DNA of 64,000 nt from Variovorax dokdonensis (GTDB lineage Bacteria; Pseudomonadota; Gammaproteobacteria; Burkholderiales; Burkholderiaceae_C): the NCBI RefSeq assembly GCF_030316895.1, contig NZ_JASZYV010000002.1:248001-312000 (forward strand), read 5' to 3'. Of this stretch, positions 48,465-57,845 are shown one piece after another (position 1 is the first letter of the stretch; each line of letters opens with the position of its first letter). The translations under genes were made by a program, and so were the position numbers. The notes beneath the pieces were generated by a model. That model was not told the DNA's origin and did no database searches. It saw only the letters and a list, made by a program, of their open reading frames with translations.

Positions 48465-49601
48465 ATGTTGATAGGCGTGCCTACCGAGACAACGGTTGGC
48501 GAAACACGCGTGGCTGCAACGCCCGAGACGGTCAAGAAGCTGATGGCGTCCGGGCACGTCGTTCGTGTGCAATCCGGAGCGGGTCTTGCCGCCTCCGCCA
48601 CCGATTCGGCGTACGCGGCGGTCGGCGCCGAGATCGTGGATGCTGCAGGCGCGTTGGGCTGCGAGATTGTGCTCAAGGTGCGTGCGCCCTTTGACGACGA
48701 ACTCGGCCTGATGAAGCCCGGCACGGTGGTCGTAGGCATGCTCAATCCATTCGACGCCGATGGGTTGCAGCGCATGGCCAGTGCCAATCTCACGGCCTTT
48801 GCGCTCGAGGCTGCGCCGCGCACGACACGGGCGCAGAGCATGGACGTGCTGTCTTCCCAAGCCAACATCGCTGGCTATAAGGCCGTGATGATCGCGGCGG
48901 ACAAGTACCAGCGCTTTTTCCCCATGCTGATGACTGCCGCCGGAACGGTGAAGGCGGCGCGCGTGGTGGTTCTGGGGGTGGGCGTGGCGGGCCTGCAGGC
49001 CATTGCCACGGCCAAGAGACTCGGCGCGGTCATCGAGGCGTCGGACGTGCGTCCTAGCGTGAAGGAGCAGGTCGAGTCGTTGGGTGCCAAGTTCATCGAT
49101 GTGCCCTATGAAACCGCCGAAGAGAAGGATGCGGCCGAAGGCGTTGGCGGCTATGCCCGTCCGATGCCGCCCAGCTGGCTGGCACGCCAGCAGGTGGAGG
49201 TGGCTAAGCGTGTAGCGATGGCCGACGTGGTGATCAGCACGGCCTTGATTCCGGGTCGCGCGGCGCCCACGCTCATCACCGCCGAGATGGTTCAGTCCAT
49301 GAAGGCCGGCTCGGTCATCGTGGACATCGCCGCTGGCCGCGGTGCCGACGGCGTGGGCGGCAATTGCACGCTTTCGGAAGCGGGCAAGACAGTGAGGAAG
49401 CACGACGTGACCATCGTGGGCGAAACCAACCTGCCAGCGCTGGTGGCGGCGGACGCTTCGTCGCTCTATGCGCGCAATGTTTTGGACTTTCTCAAGCTGG
49501 TGCTGCCCAAGGAAGGCGGTATCAAGATCGATCTCGAAGACGACATCGTCGCCGCCTGCCTGGTGGCACGCGACGGCCAGGTCACCAGGAAGTCAACTTA
49601 A
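48465..49601 (+). CDS. pntAA: NAD(P) transhydrogenase subunit alpha, part 1
   Basis: The 378-residue soluble domain I binds NAD(H). It shows the AlaDH/PNT N-terminal start MLIGVPTETTVGETRVAATPE, the catalytic RS-type region RTTRAQSMDVLSSQANIAGY, the nucleotide loop VLGVGVAGLQAIATAKRLGA and the VDIAAGRGADGVGGNCTLSE end. Here PntA is split into two polypeptides, as in many alphaproteobacteria and Burkholderiales. GAGGAGG gives a strong ribosome site. The complex couples hydride transfer from NADH to NADP with proton flow, supplying NADPH. Confidence 0.96.
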   Translation: MLIGVPTETTVGETRVAATPETVKKLMASGHVVRVQSGAGLAASATDSAYAAVGAEIVDAAGALGCEIVLKVRAPFDDELGLMKPGTVVVGMLNPFDADGLQRMASANLTAFALEAAPRTTRAQSMDVLSSQANIAGYKAVMIAADKYQRFFPMLMTAAGTVKAARVVVLGVGVAGLQAIATAKRLGAVIEASDVRPSVKEQVESLGAKFIDVPYETAEEKDAAEGVGGYARPMPPSWLARQQVEVAKRVAMADVVISTALIPGRAAPTLITAEMVQSMKAGSVIVDIAAGRGADGVGGNCTLSEAGKTVRKHDVTIVGETNLPALVAADASSLYARNVLDFLKLVLPKEGGIKIDLEDDIVAACLVARDGQVTRKST

Positions 49602-49630
49602 AACAAAGCCAGAGACCGCCGGAGAACAAC

Positions 49631-49969
49631 ATGGATCCCGTCAGCCATACCGTCATCAATCTGATCATCTTCGTGCTGGCCATCTACGTGGGTTACCACG
49701 TCGTTTGGACCGTCACGCCCGCGCTGCATACGCCGCTCATGGCGGTGACCAACGCCGTCTCGGCCATCGTGATCGTCGGTGCCATGCTGGCCGCGGCGCT
49801 GACCGATACCTGGGTCGGCAAGAGCATGGGTGTGTTGGCGGTGGCGCTGGCTGCAGTCAACGTGTTTGGCGGCTTCATGGTGACGCGTCGCATGCTTGAG
49901 ATGTTCAAGAAAAAGGACAAGAAACCCGCGGCCGCAACCAAGGGCTCTGGCGAGGGAGTGTCCCAATGA
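49631..49969 (+). CDS. pntAB: NAD(P) transhydrogenase subunit alpha, part 2 (membrane)
   Basis: The 112-residue membrane part of split PntA has three to four hydrophobic helices: VINLIIFVLAIYVGYHVVW, TPLMAVTNAVSAIVIVGAML and VLAVALAAVNVFGGFMVTRRML. A basic cytoplasmic tail follows. The ATG has GGAG eight bases upstream and begins 29 bases after pntAA. Its stop overlaps the pntB start by four bases. Confidence 0.94.
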   Translation: MDPVSHTVINLIIFVLAIYVGYHVVWTVTPALHTPLMAVTNAVSAIVIVGAMLAAALTDTWVGKSMGVLAVALAAVNVFGGFMVTRRMLEMFKKKDKKPAAATKGSGEGVSQ

Positions 49970-51450
49970 GCATGAACGTCGTCACGCTGCTTTACCTGGT
50001 GGCCAGCGTGTGCTTCATCCAGGCGCTCAAGGGCTTGTCGCATCCCACCACATCCATTCGCGGCAACATATTCGGGATGGTCGGCATGACCATCGCAGTG
50101 CTGACCACTGCGGCGATGATCGTCCAGTTGGCCGGCAGCGCCCGAGGGCTTGGCTGGGTCCTGCTCGGCCTGGTTGTCGGCGGCGGCTACGGCGCCTGGC
50201 GGGCCAAGACGGTCGAGATGACCCAGATGCCCGAATTGGTGGCGTTCTTCCACAGCATGATCGGCCTTGCCGCGGTGTTCATTGCCATCGCGGCAGTCAT
50301 CGAGCCCTGGGCTTTCGGCATCACGCCGCCGCCGGTCGCTGCGGCCGTCGGCATCAACACGCCGGTGGGCGCTTATGTCGTCGACGGCGTGCTGCGTCAT
50401 GGGATCCCGACGGGCAACCGGTTGGAGCTCTTCCTGGGCGCGGCCATCGGCGCCATCACTTTCAGCGGCTCGGTGATCGCCTTCGGCAAGCTCTCGGGCA
50501 AGTACAAGTTCCGCCTGTTCCAGGGCGCGCCGGTGCAGTTCAAGGGCCAGCACATGCTCAACCTTGTGCTGGGCCTGCTGACCATTGGTCTGGGCCTGGT
50601 CTACATGGCGACCGAAAGCTGGACCGCCTTCTTCCTGATGCTGGCGCTGGCTTTCGTGATGGGCGTGCTCATCATCATCCCGATTGGCGGCGCCGACATG
50701 CCCGTGGTGGTCTCGATGCTCAACAGCTACTCGGGCTGGGCGGCGGCGGGCATCGGCTTCTCGCTGAACAATGCCATGCTGATCGTGGCTGGCTCGCTGG
50801 TGGGCTCCTCGGGTGCGATCCTGAGCTACATCATGTGCAAGGCCATGAACCGCTCGTTCTTCAACGTGATCCTGGGCGGGTTCGGTGGCGAGGCAGCGAC
50901 TGGCGGCGGCGGTGCCCAGGAGCAGCGCCCGGTCAAGAGCGGCAGCGCCGACGATGCCGCGTTCGTGCTCGGCAACGCAGAGACAGTGGTGATCGTGCCC
51001 GGATATGGCCTGGCGGTGGCACGCGCCCAGCACGCCGTCAAGGAGCTTGCCCAGAAGCTGACCGATAAGGGCGTGACAGTCAAATACGCGATCCATCCTG
51101 TGGCCGGGCGCATGCCGGGCCACATGAACGTCCTGCTGGCCGAGGCCGAAGTGCCTTACGACCAAGTGTTCGAGATGGAGGACATCAACGGCGAGTTCGG
51201 CCAAGCCGATGTCGCCATCATCCTGGGCGCCAACGACGTGGTGAATCCGGCCGCGCATACCAAGGGCAGCCCGATCTACGGCATGCCGATCCTGGAGGCT
51301 TACAAGGCCAAGACGGTCATCGTCAACAAGCGCTCCATGGCCGCCGGCTATGCCGGACTGGACAATGAATTGTTCTACATGGACAAGACCATGATGGTCT
51401 TCGGTGATGCGAAGAAGGTGGTCGAGGACATGGGGAAGGCGATCGAGTAG
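49966..51450 (+). CDS. pntB: NAD(P) transhydrogenase subunit beta
   Basis: The 494-residue subunit has eight or nine N-terminal membrane helices containing the proton path (for example GMVGMTIAVLTTAAMIVQLA and LGAAIGAITFSGSVIAFGKL). The C-terminal NADP-binding domain III shows VIVPGYGLAVARAQHAV, YAIHPVAGRMPGHMNVLLAE and ANDVVNPAAHTKGSPIYGMP. It completes the pntAA-pntAB-pntB operon. Confidence 0.96.
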   Translation: MSMNVVTLLYLVASVCFIQALKGLSHPTTSIRGNIFGMVGMTIAVLTTAAMIVQLAGSARGLGWVLLGLVVGGGYGAWRAKTVEMTQMPELVAFFHSMIGLAAVFIAIAAVIEPWAFGITPPPVAAAVGINTPVGAYVVDGVLRHGIPTGNRLELFLGAAIGAITFSGSVIAFGKLSGKYKFRLFQGAPVQFKGQHMLNLVLGLLTIGLGLVYMATESWTAFFLMLALAFVMGVLIIIPIGGADMPVVVSMLNSYSGWAAAGIGFSLNNAMLIVAGSLVGSSGAILSYIMCKAMNRSFFNVILGGFGGEAATGGGGAQEQRPVKSGSADDAAFVLGNAETVVIVPGYGLAVARAQHAVKELAQKLTDKGVTVKYAIHPVAGRMPGHMNVLLAEAEVPYDQVFEMEDINGEFGQADVAIILGANDVVNPAAHTKGSPIYGMPILEAYKAKTVIVNKRSMAAGYAGLDNELFYMDKTMMVFGDAKKVVEDMGKAIE

Positions 51451-51532
51451 CTTACTTTCCCTTGCATTTACGATAGAGGGGCGCGGCGCCAGCGTGGCGA
51501 CCGCGCCCGTATTGCTTTTGGAGACACTTCTA

Positions 51533-53206
51533 ATGACCGACCGCCCCTGGCTGTCCAGCTATCCGGCTGGTGTGCCCGCAGACATCGACGCGACCGCTTA
51601 TGGTTCGCTGGTTGCCTTGATGGAAGAAAGCTTCGGCCGTTTTGCCGATCGCGTGGCTTACAGCTTCATGGGCAAGGACGTGACCTATGCCAAGGTCGAC
51701 CGCGACAGCCGCAAGCTGGCCGCCTATCTGCAGGGGCTGGGCCTGACCAAGGGCGATCGCGTGGCGATCATGATGCCCAACTGCCCGCAGTACCCGATTG
51801 CGGTCGCCGCAATTCTCCGCGCTGGACTGGTGGTGGTGAACGTCAACCCGCTCTACACGCCGCGCGAGCTCGAGCACCAACTCAAGGACTCGGGCGCCAA
51901 GGCCATCATCATCATCGAGAACTTCGGGGCGACGCTGCAAAAGTGCATCGAAGCCACCCCGGTCAAGCATGTGGTGCTGGCGGCGATGGGGGATTGCCTC
52001 GGGCTCAAGGGCTTGCTGGTGAACTTCGTGGTCCGCGACGTCAAGAAGCTGGTGCCGCACTATCAGCTGCCGGGCGCGGTGCGCTTCAACGACGCGTTGA
52101 GCAAAGGCGCTCCAGGCAAATTCATCGCCCCGACCATTTCACCCGATGACGTCGCGGTGCTGCAGTACACCGGCGGAACGACCGGCGTATCCAAGGGAGC
52201 GGTTCTGCTGCACCGCAACGTGGTCGCCAACGTGCTGCAGTCCGAAGCCTGGAATGCGCCGGTGATGGACAAGATCCCCGCCGGTGAGCAGCCGACGAGT
52301 GTGTGCGCCCTGCCCCTGTATCACATCTTCGCCTTTACGGTGAACATGATGCTGTGCATGCGCACGGGCGGAAAGAGCATCCTTATTCCCAATCCGCGCG
52401 ACCTGGCAGCCACGCTCAAGGAGCTTTCGCGCCATACATTCCATAGCTTTCCGGCGGTCAACACCTTGTTCGCGGGGCTGGCCAATCACCCGGACTTCGA
52501 CACCGTCAATTGGAAAAACCTGAAGGTGTCGGTCGGCGGCGGAACTGCCGTGCAAAGCGGTGTGGCCAAGCTTTGGCTGACCAAGACGGGTTGCCCGATC
52601 TGCGAAGGCTACGGCCTGTCGGAAACGTCGCCGTCGGCCAGCTGCAACCCGGTGACCAGCAAGGAATACACCGGCACGATCGGTGTCCCGCTTCCCGGAA
52701 CATGGATGAAGCTCCTGGATGACCAGGGCAACGAAGTCCCACTGGGGCAAGCGGGCGAAATCGCCATCAAGGGGCCGCAGGTGATGGCCGGCTATTGGCA
52801 GCGGCCCGACGAGACGGCTCGCGTGATGACTGCCGACGGCTACTTCAAGAGCGGCGACATCGGCGTCGTGGACGAGCGTGGCTACTTCAAGATCGTCGAC
52901 CGCAAGAAGGACATGATCATCGTCAGCGGGTTCAACGTGTATCCGAACGAGATCGAGGACGTGGTCTCGCAGATGGAAGGCGTTGCCGAATGCGCTGCGG
53001 TCGGCGTTCCGGACCAGAAGACCGGCGAGGGCATCAAACTGGTCGTCGTGAAGAAGAGCGAGTCGCTGACCGAACAGCAGATCCGCGACTACTGCCGCGC
53101 CAACCTGACGGGCTACAAGCAGCCGCGCATCATCGAATTCCGTGCCGAACTGCCCAAGACGCCGGTGGGCAAGGTGCTGCGGCGCGAACTTCGCGATGCT
53201 CGCTGA
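51533..53206 (+). CDS. fadD: Long-chain fatty acid-CoA ligase
   Basis: The 557-residue adenylate-forming ligase has the P-loop YTGGTTGVSKGAVLLH, the GYGLSETSPS motif, GYFKSGDIG, DRKKDMIIVSGFNVYP and the C-terminal Lys in PKTPVGKVLRREL. It is closely related to the ligase at 4228-5856 but stands alone, away from the alkyl-sulfate genes, and is likely the housekeeping FadD. The ATG at 51533 has GGAGA about 10 bases upstream. Its stop is directly followed by the GTG of the nucleosidase gene. Confidence 0.94.
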   Translation: MTDRPWLSSYPAGVPADIDATAYGSLVALMEESFGRFADRVAYSFMGKDVTYAKVDRDSRKLAAYLQGLGLTKGDRVAIMMPNCPQYPIAVAAILRAGLVVVNVNPLYTPRELEHQLKDSGAKAIIIIENFGATLQKCIEATPVKHVVLAAMGDCLGLKGLLVNFVVRDVKKLVPHYQLPGAVRFNDALSKGAPGKFIAPTISPDDVAVLQYTGGTTGVSKGAVLLHRNVVANVLQSEAWNAPVMDKIPAGEQPTSVCALPLYHIFAFTVNMMLCMRTGGKSILIPNPRDLAATLKELSRHTFHSFPAVNTLFAGLANHPDFDTVNWKNLKVSVGGGTAVQSGVAKLWLTKTGCPICEGYGLSETSPSASCNPVTSKEYTGTIGVPLPGTWMKLLDDQGNEVPLGQAGEIAIKGPQVMAGYWQRPDETARVMTADGYFKSGDIGVVDERGYFKIVDRKKDMIIVSGFNVYPNEIEDVVSQMEGVAECAAVGVPDQKTGEGIKLVVVKKSESLTEQQIRDYCRANLTGYKQPRIIEFRAELPKTPVGKVLRRELRDAR

Positions 53207-53962
53207 GTGACCACTGCCATCCTGAGCGCTCTGCCGGAGGAACAGGCCGGCCTCGCAGCGAACCTGGAGAACCCCAGCGTCCACGTCTATGCCGGGCGGG
53301 AGTTCTACGTGGGGCGCTGGAACGGCCAGCCGGTGGTGTTTGTGCTTTCGCGCATCGGCAAGGTGGCTGCGGCGACGACCGCCGCCGCAGTGATCGAGCG
53401 ATTCGGTGCGACGCGCCTTTACTTCACGGGTGTCGCGGGTGGCTTGCATCCGCGCGTGAAGGTCGGCGACACCGTGGTCGCGACCGAGTTGCTGCAGCAT
53501 GACATCGACGCCTCTCCGCTCTTCCCGCGCCACGAGGTGCCGCTCTATGGTCGATCGCGCTTTGCGGCCGACATGGCCGGCGTCGCGCAGTTGACCTTGG
53601 CCGCGCAGGCCGTCACCGAAGCCGGGGCGATCGACGATGACGTTCGCCAGCGCTTCGGCCTGGGGGCGGCCCCTTGCGTGCATCAGGGCCTGCTGGTCAG
53701 TGGAGACCGGTTCGTCTCCCGAGCTTCGGAGTCCCAGGCGCTGCGCGAGGCACTGCCGGATGCGCTGGCCGTCGACATGGAAGCTGCCGCAGTGGCCCAG
53801 GTTTGTCATGACCACGGCGTACCGTTCGCTGCGGTTCGGCATATTTCCGATCGAGCGGACGATTCCGCGCATGTCGATTTCCCCGCCTACCTGGCCCAGG
53901 TTGCCGCGCTTCAGGCGCGGGCGCTGATCTCCGCGCTCCTCGACCGCCACGCCCCCGCGTGA
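53207..53962 (+). CDS. mtnN: 5'-methylthioadenosine/S-adenosylhomocysteine nucleosidase
   Basis: The 251-residue enzyme cleaves adenine from MTA and SAH in methionine salvage. It starts AILSALPEEQAGLAANLEN, has SRIGKVAAATTAAAVIERFG and FTGVAGGLHPRVKVGDTVVA, the ligand-binding VDMEAAAVAQVC with the conserved Glu, and the catalytic Asp in RHISDRADDSAHVDF. The GTG start overlaps no gene but abuts the fadD stop (TGAGTG), so the two are coupled. It is about 20 residues longer than E. coli Pfs. Confidence 0.9.
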   Translation: MTTAILSALPEEQAGLAANLENPSVHVYAGREFYVGRWNGQPVVFVLSRIGKVAAATTAAAVIERFGATRLYFTGVAGGLHPRVKVGDTVVATELLQHDIDASPLFPRHEVPLYGRSRFAADMAGVAQLTLAAQAVTEAGAIDDDVRQRFGLGAAPCVHQGLLVSGDRFVSRASESQALREALPDALAVDMEAAAVAQVCHDHGVPFAAVRHISDRADDSAHVDFPAYLAQVAALQARALISALLDRHAPA

Positions 53963-54111
53963 GGCCCGGGGCCGCGTGCCCCTGCGATCGGTGCGATCGC
54001 CTGCTGCGCTGTTTTGCTTCCTGCGGCATGATCCGCGCACGCGGGCTCGGTCGCCGTCGTCCTGCGTCGATCCTTCGTCATCTTCCCACCCGATCGTCGA
54101 GCGAGGCCCAC

Positions 54112-56454
54112 GTGAACGCACAAACCAGCCCATCTTCAGTTGCCGTTGCCCGTTTCGGGAGCGGAAAGGAGGTCCACCGTCTGGAAGACGACGCCTTGCT
54201 GAGCGGGCGCGGCCGGTACACCGACGACGTGGGCGCGCAGGGCCAGTTGTTCCTGTCCTTCGTGCGCTCGCCCTATCCGCATGCACGCATCGTTTCCATC
54301 GACGTTGCTGCGGCGAGTGCCATGCCTGGCGTGGCCAAGGTGCTGACCGGCGCGGAACTCGTCGCTGCTGGCGTCAAGCCCATTCCAGGCGTCGCCGGAT
54401 TCGTGCGCGCCGATGGCCAGCCTGCTGCGACAGCTCCGCGCCTTGCCTTGGCCCACGAGCGAGTTCGCTACCTCGGCGAGGCAGTGGCAGCCGTGCTGGC
54501 CGACAGTGTCCAGCAGGCGCGCGACGCCGCCGAAGCTGTATTCGTGGAGTACGACGAGTTGCCCGCGGTGGTCGATCCATCGCAGGCTTTGGCACCCGGC
54601 GCTCCGGTGATCTGCGACGCCGCGCCCGACAACATCTCCGCCGAGATGCGCCACGGCGACGCTGCAGCGACCGATGCCGCCTTCGCCCAGGCCGCCCATG
54701 TCGTGCGGCTCGAGCTACGTCATCAGCGTCTGGCAGCCGTGACCCTGGAGCCCCGCTCGGTGCTGGCCGAATTCGACGTGGCGAGCGGCCGCACCACCAT
54801 ACGCATGAGCACGCAGATGCCCACGGGCGCGCGCAACACCATCGCCGCGGACATGCTGGGCATCCCGCCCGAAGAAATGCGGGTGATCGTGGGAGACGTG
54901 GGTGGTGGCTTCGGCATGAAGACCGGCCTGTATCCGGAGGACGCGGTCGTCGCGATTGCCGCACGCAACCTGCGTCGCCCCGTCAAGTGGATCGCAGACC
55001 GCAGCGAGGAGTTCATCTCCTCGACGCATGGGCGCGATGTGGAGGCGCGTTGCGAACTGGCGTTGGCAGCCGACGGCAAGATACTGGCGCTTCGGGTTCA
55101 TTCGCTGGCCAACGTTGGCGCTTACGCAGGTGCGGCCGGCGTGGCGATCCAACTGCTCATCGGTCCCTGGGTGCAGACCAGCGTCTATGACATCCAGACC
55201 ATCGACTTTCATTTCAAGGCGGTGATGACCAACACCGCGCCCACCGGCCCGTATCGCGGAGCCGGTCGGCCGGAGGCCATCTTCAACATCGAGCGGCTGA
55301 TGGACGAAGCCGCACGCCAGATCGGCATCGACCGCGTTGCCCTACGGCGCAGGAACTTCATCCGGCCCGAGCAGATGCCCTACAAGAACCCAATGCAGCA
55401 GGTGTACGACAGCGGGCGATTCGAGCACATCCTGGACCAGGGGCTGGCGCTGGCCGACTGGGACACCTTCGAGGAGCGTGCCGCGGAGTCGGCCAAGCGT
55501 GGCGTTGTGCGCGGCCTGGGGATTGCCACTTTTCTCGAGTGGACCGGCGGCAATGTGTTCGAGGAGCGCGTCACTGTAGCCGTGCAGGCGGAGGGCGTGA
55601 TCGAGGTCTATTCCGCCGTCAATGCCATGGGGCAGGGCATTGCGACCTCGCTCGCCCAATTGGTTGTCGACGCCTTCGGTGTGCCGATCGATCAGGTGCG
55701 GGTGGTGCTGGGCGATACCGATCGCGGCAACGGATTCGGCAGCGCCGGCTCACGTTCGATCTTCACCGGTGGTTCGGCCGTGCAGGTGGGGTCGCAACGC
55801 ACGATCGAGATGGCGAGAGGCTTGGCCGCCAAGGAGTTCGAGGCGGATGCCAACGATGTGCGTTACGAAGGTGGCCAGTTCAGCGTCGCGGGCACCGATC
55901 TGTCGATCGGATTGTTCGAGTTGGCGGGTCGACAACCGGACTCACGCATTTTCATGGACTCGACCAGCAGCGTTGCGGGTCCGAGTTGGCCCAATGGCTG
56001 CCACATCTGCGAGGTCGAACTCGACCCGGCAACGGGCGAGGTCACAGTCGATGCCTATGCCTCGGTCAACGACGTCGGCCGCGTGGTCAACCCGATGATC
56101 GTGCGCGGGCAACTCGACGGGGGCGCGGTGCAAGGCATGGGGCAGGCGTTGCTTGAAGAAGTGGTCTACGACAAGCAGACCGGCCAACTCCTGAGCGGCA
56201 GCCTGATGGACTATGCCCTGCCCACTTCGTCCGGCTCGCCGCACTTCCGCACCGAGATGGACACATCGATTCCCTGCCAGAACAACCCGCTGGGTGTCAA
56301 AGGCGTGGGCGAGCTCGGCACCATCGGCGCAACGCCCGCGGTGGTCAATGCCGTGGCCGACGCTCTCGCTCGCGCCGGTCACAAGGACAAGACCGCACGC
56401 CTGCAGATGCCCCTCACTCCCACCAAGCTCTGGACACTGCTGCATGCGTCTTGA
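54112..56454 (+). CDS. Lone molybdopterin-binding large subunit, xanthine dehydrogenase/CoxL family
   Basis: The 780-residue protein has the family start EVHRLEDDALLSGRGRYTDD and the first Moco contact VGGGFGMKTGLYPEDAVVA. A substrate-side segment reads PTGPYRGAGRPEAIFNIER and the catalytic Glu is in GVKGVGELGTIGATPAVVNA. The CO-dehydrogenase loop with its Cys (AYxCSFR) is absent, so it is not CODH; it is more like aldehyde or xanthine-type hydroxylases. No FAD or iron-sulfur subunit gene adjoins it. The GTG at 54112 has GCGAGG five bases upstream and is favoured over a long upstream extension. Electron partners must be elsewhere or the subunit is a relic. Confidence 0.9.
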   Translation: MNAQTSPSSVAVARFGSGKEVHRLEDDALLSGRGRYTDDVGAQGQLFLSFVRSPYPHARIVSIDVAAASAMPGVAKVLTGAELVAAGVKPIPGVAGFVRADGQPAATAPRLALAHERVRYLGEAVAAVLADSVQQARDAAEAVFVEYDELPAVVDPSQALAPGAPVICDAAPDNISAEMRHGDAAATDAAFAQAAHVVRLELRHQRLAAVTLEPRSVLAEFDVASGRTTIRMSTQMPTGARNTIAADMLGIPPEEMRVIVGDVGGGFGMKTGLYPEDAVVAIAARNLRRPVKWIADRSEEFISSTHGRDVEARCELALAADGKILALRVHSLANVGAYAGAAGVAIQLLIGPWVQTSVYDIQTIDFHFKAVMTNTAPTGPYRGAGRPEAIFNIERLMDEAARQIGIDRVALRRRNFIRPEQMPYKNPMQQVYDSGRFEHILDQGLALADWDTFEERAAESAKRGVVRGLGIATFLEWTGGNVFEERVTVAVQAEGVIEVYSAVNAMGQGIATSLAQLVVDAFGVPIDQVRVVLGDTDRGNGFGSAGSRSIFTGGSAVQVGSQRTIEMARGLAAKEFEADANDVRYEGGQFSVAGTDLSIGLFELAGRQPDSRIFMDSTSSVAGPSWPNGCHICEVELDPATGEVTVDAYASVNDVGRVVNPMIVRGQLDGGAVQGMGQALLEEVVYDKQTGQLLSGSLMDYALPTSSGSPHFRTEMDTSIPCQNNPLGVKGVGELGTIGATPAVVNAVADALARAGHKDKTARLQMPLTPTKLWTLLHAS

Positions 56455-56461
56455 GCTGGCC

Positions 56462-56575
56462 CCAGGCGAGCGTAGCGAAGCCCCTTCGCGACACCCACGG
56501 TACCGGCTTTGCCGGGCCGTAGGGTGTGCCCCCTTGAGGGGGTAGGGGGACCTGCGAAGCAGGGTAGCCTGGGGG
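56462..56575. repeat. Mosaic of hairpins between convergent genes (REP-like element)
   Basis: Three stems occur in a row. The first is a long interrupted one, ACACCC/ACGG/CCGGC paired with GCCGG/CCGT/GGGTGT (56491-56526). The second is CCCCC-TTGA-GGGGG (56529-56542) and the third CCTGC-GAA-GCAGG (56551-56563). They are preceded by an AGGCGAGCGTAGCGAAG segment. Similar CCCCTTGAGGGGG/GCGAAGC pieces recur between genes in Comamonadaceae as I recall, but I cannot check copy number here. It probably terminates both convergent genes. Confidence 0.55.
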
Positions 56576-56579
56576 TGGG

Positions 56580-57569
56580 CTACTTCAACCAGCCCCGGCG
56601 CCGGAAATACCACATCGGCCCCAGTGCGCTGGCTGCCATGAGGGCCAGCACATAGGGGAATGCGGCCTCGCCCAGCGCCCGCAGGTCGGGAAAAGCGAGG
56701 TTCATGCCGTAGATGCTGGCGATCAGCGTCGGCGGCAGCAGCGCAACGCTGGCCACCGAGAAGATCTTGATGGTCTTGTTCTGGTTGATGTTGATGAAAC
56801 CGACGGTCGCATCCATCAGGAAGTTGATCTTGTCGAACAGGAAGGCCGTGTGGTTGTCGAGCGATTCGATATCGCGCAGCAGCTGGCGCGCTTCCTCGAA
56901 CTGTTCGGCATTGAGCATGCGGCTGCGCATCATGAAGCTCACGGCGCGGCGCGTGTCCATCACGTTGCGGCGGATTCGGCCATTCAAGTCTTCCTGGCGC
57001 GCGATGGCGCCAAGCGCCTCGCCGGCCAGCTCGTCGCTCACATTGCCCGCCAGCACTTTCTTGCTGACCACTTCGAGTTCGTCGTAGATGTCTTCGAGCG
57101 TGTCGGCCGAATATTCGGCGTCGGCATCGAAGAGCTTGAGCAGTACTTCCTTGGCATCCTCGATCAGCCCGGGTGCACGGCGCGCGCGCAGGCGCAGCAG
57201 GCGAAACACCGGGATGTCTTCCTCGTGGATCGAAAACAGCACCCCGCAGCTTCGCAGCCCCGAGTTGTGCCGATTGAGGATGAAAGCCACGCGCACCGAT
57301 CGAGAGTCTCTGTCGTCATCGATCAGGAAGTCGCTGCGAATGTGCAGCTCGCCGTTGTCTTCTTCGTAGAAGCGCGCGGACTCCTCGATGTCCTCGTCCA
57401 TCGCGTCTTCGGGGATGGAAAGGCCGTAGTACTGCTTGACCCAGCGCTTTTCTTCCAGCGTGGGCGATTCGAGGTCAACCCAGATGGGCTGGAACTTGGA
57501 CAGTTCTTCGAGCGACTCGATCTCTTCCTGGACGAGACGGCCGTTGGCGAGCGTGAAGATGTTGAGCAT
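56580..57569 (-). CDS. corA: CorA-type magnesium/cobalt transporter
   Basis: The 329-residue protein has the long cytoplasmic funnel typical of CorA and two C-terminal helices. The pore entrance signature GMN is in SIYGMNLAFPD, preceded by IKIFSVASVALLPPTLIA, and the last helix is YVLALMAASALGPMWYF followed by a basic end. It imports Mg. A structured leader lies upstream. It converges on the molybdenum hydroxylase gene. Confidence 0.94.
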   Translation of the reverse strand: MLNIFTLANGRLVQEEIESLEELSKFQPIWVDLESPTLEEKRWVKQYYGLSIPEDAMDEDIEESARFYEEDNGELHIRSDFLIDDDRDSRSVRVAFILNRHNSGLRSCGVLFSIHEEDIPVFRLLRLRARRAPGLIEDAKEVLLKLFDADAEYSADTLEDIYDELEVVSKKVLAGNVSDELAGEALGAIARQEDLNGRIRRNVMDTRRAVSFMMRSRMLNAEQFEEARQLLRDIESLDNHTAFLFDKINFLMDATVGFININQNKTIKIFSVASVALLPPTLIASIYGMNLAFPDLRALGEAAFPYVLALMAASALGPMWYFRRRGWLK

Positions 57570-57620
57570 GGGCTCACTCCCGGAGATGACGTTCTACAGT
57601 TGCGTGGTAGAGGGCGGGGC

Positions 57621-57677
57621 GCTTTCAACCCCGACCCGCTTCCATCCGTAGATGGCCGTCAGCTGGGAGTTGAAAGC
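57621..57677 (-). promoter_or_regulatory. Paired-arm structure in the corA leader
   Basis: On the corA strand GCTTTCAAC (57677-57669) and GTTGAAAGC (57629-57621) are perfectly complementary across 39 bases. An inner CCATC-TAC-GGATG stem lies between. It starts about 50 bases before the corA ATG and would fold in the mRNA leader. Mg or protein control is only a possibility. Confidence 0.4.
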
Positions 57678-57845
57678 TGCCGAGGCTGGCAGTTTTCCAA
57701 GGCAATGCTCCTAAAAGCGTGCAAGTTGCGACGGGCGCGATTATCACACCGTGACGCGAAGTGGGGCGGTGCGCTCGCCATTGACCCGAGGCAAATGTGC
57801 CCATGGCGCGACGCTGGATGGATGTACAGTTGCGCTTCTCAGCCC

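Noticed and set aside
54112..56454. Aerobic CO dehydrogenase large subunit
   Set aside because: The active-site loop with its Cys (AYxCSFR) is not present; the corresponding segment reads GPYRGAGR.
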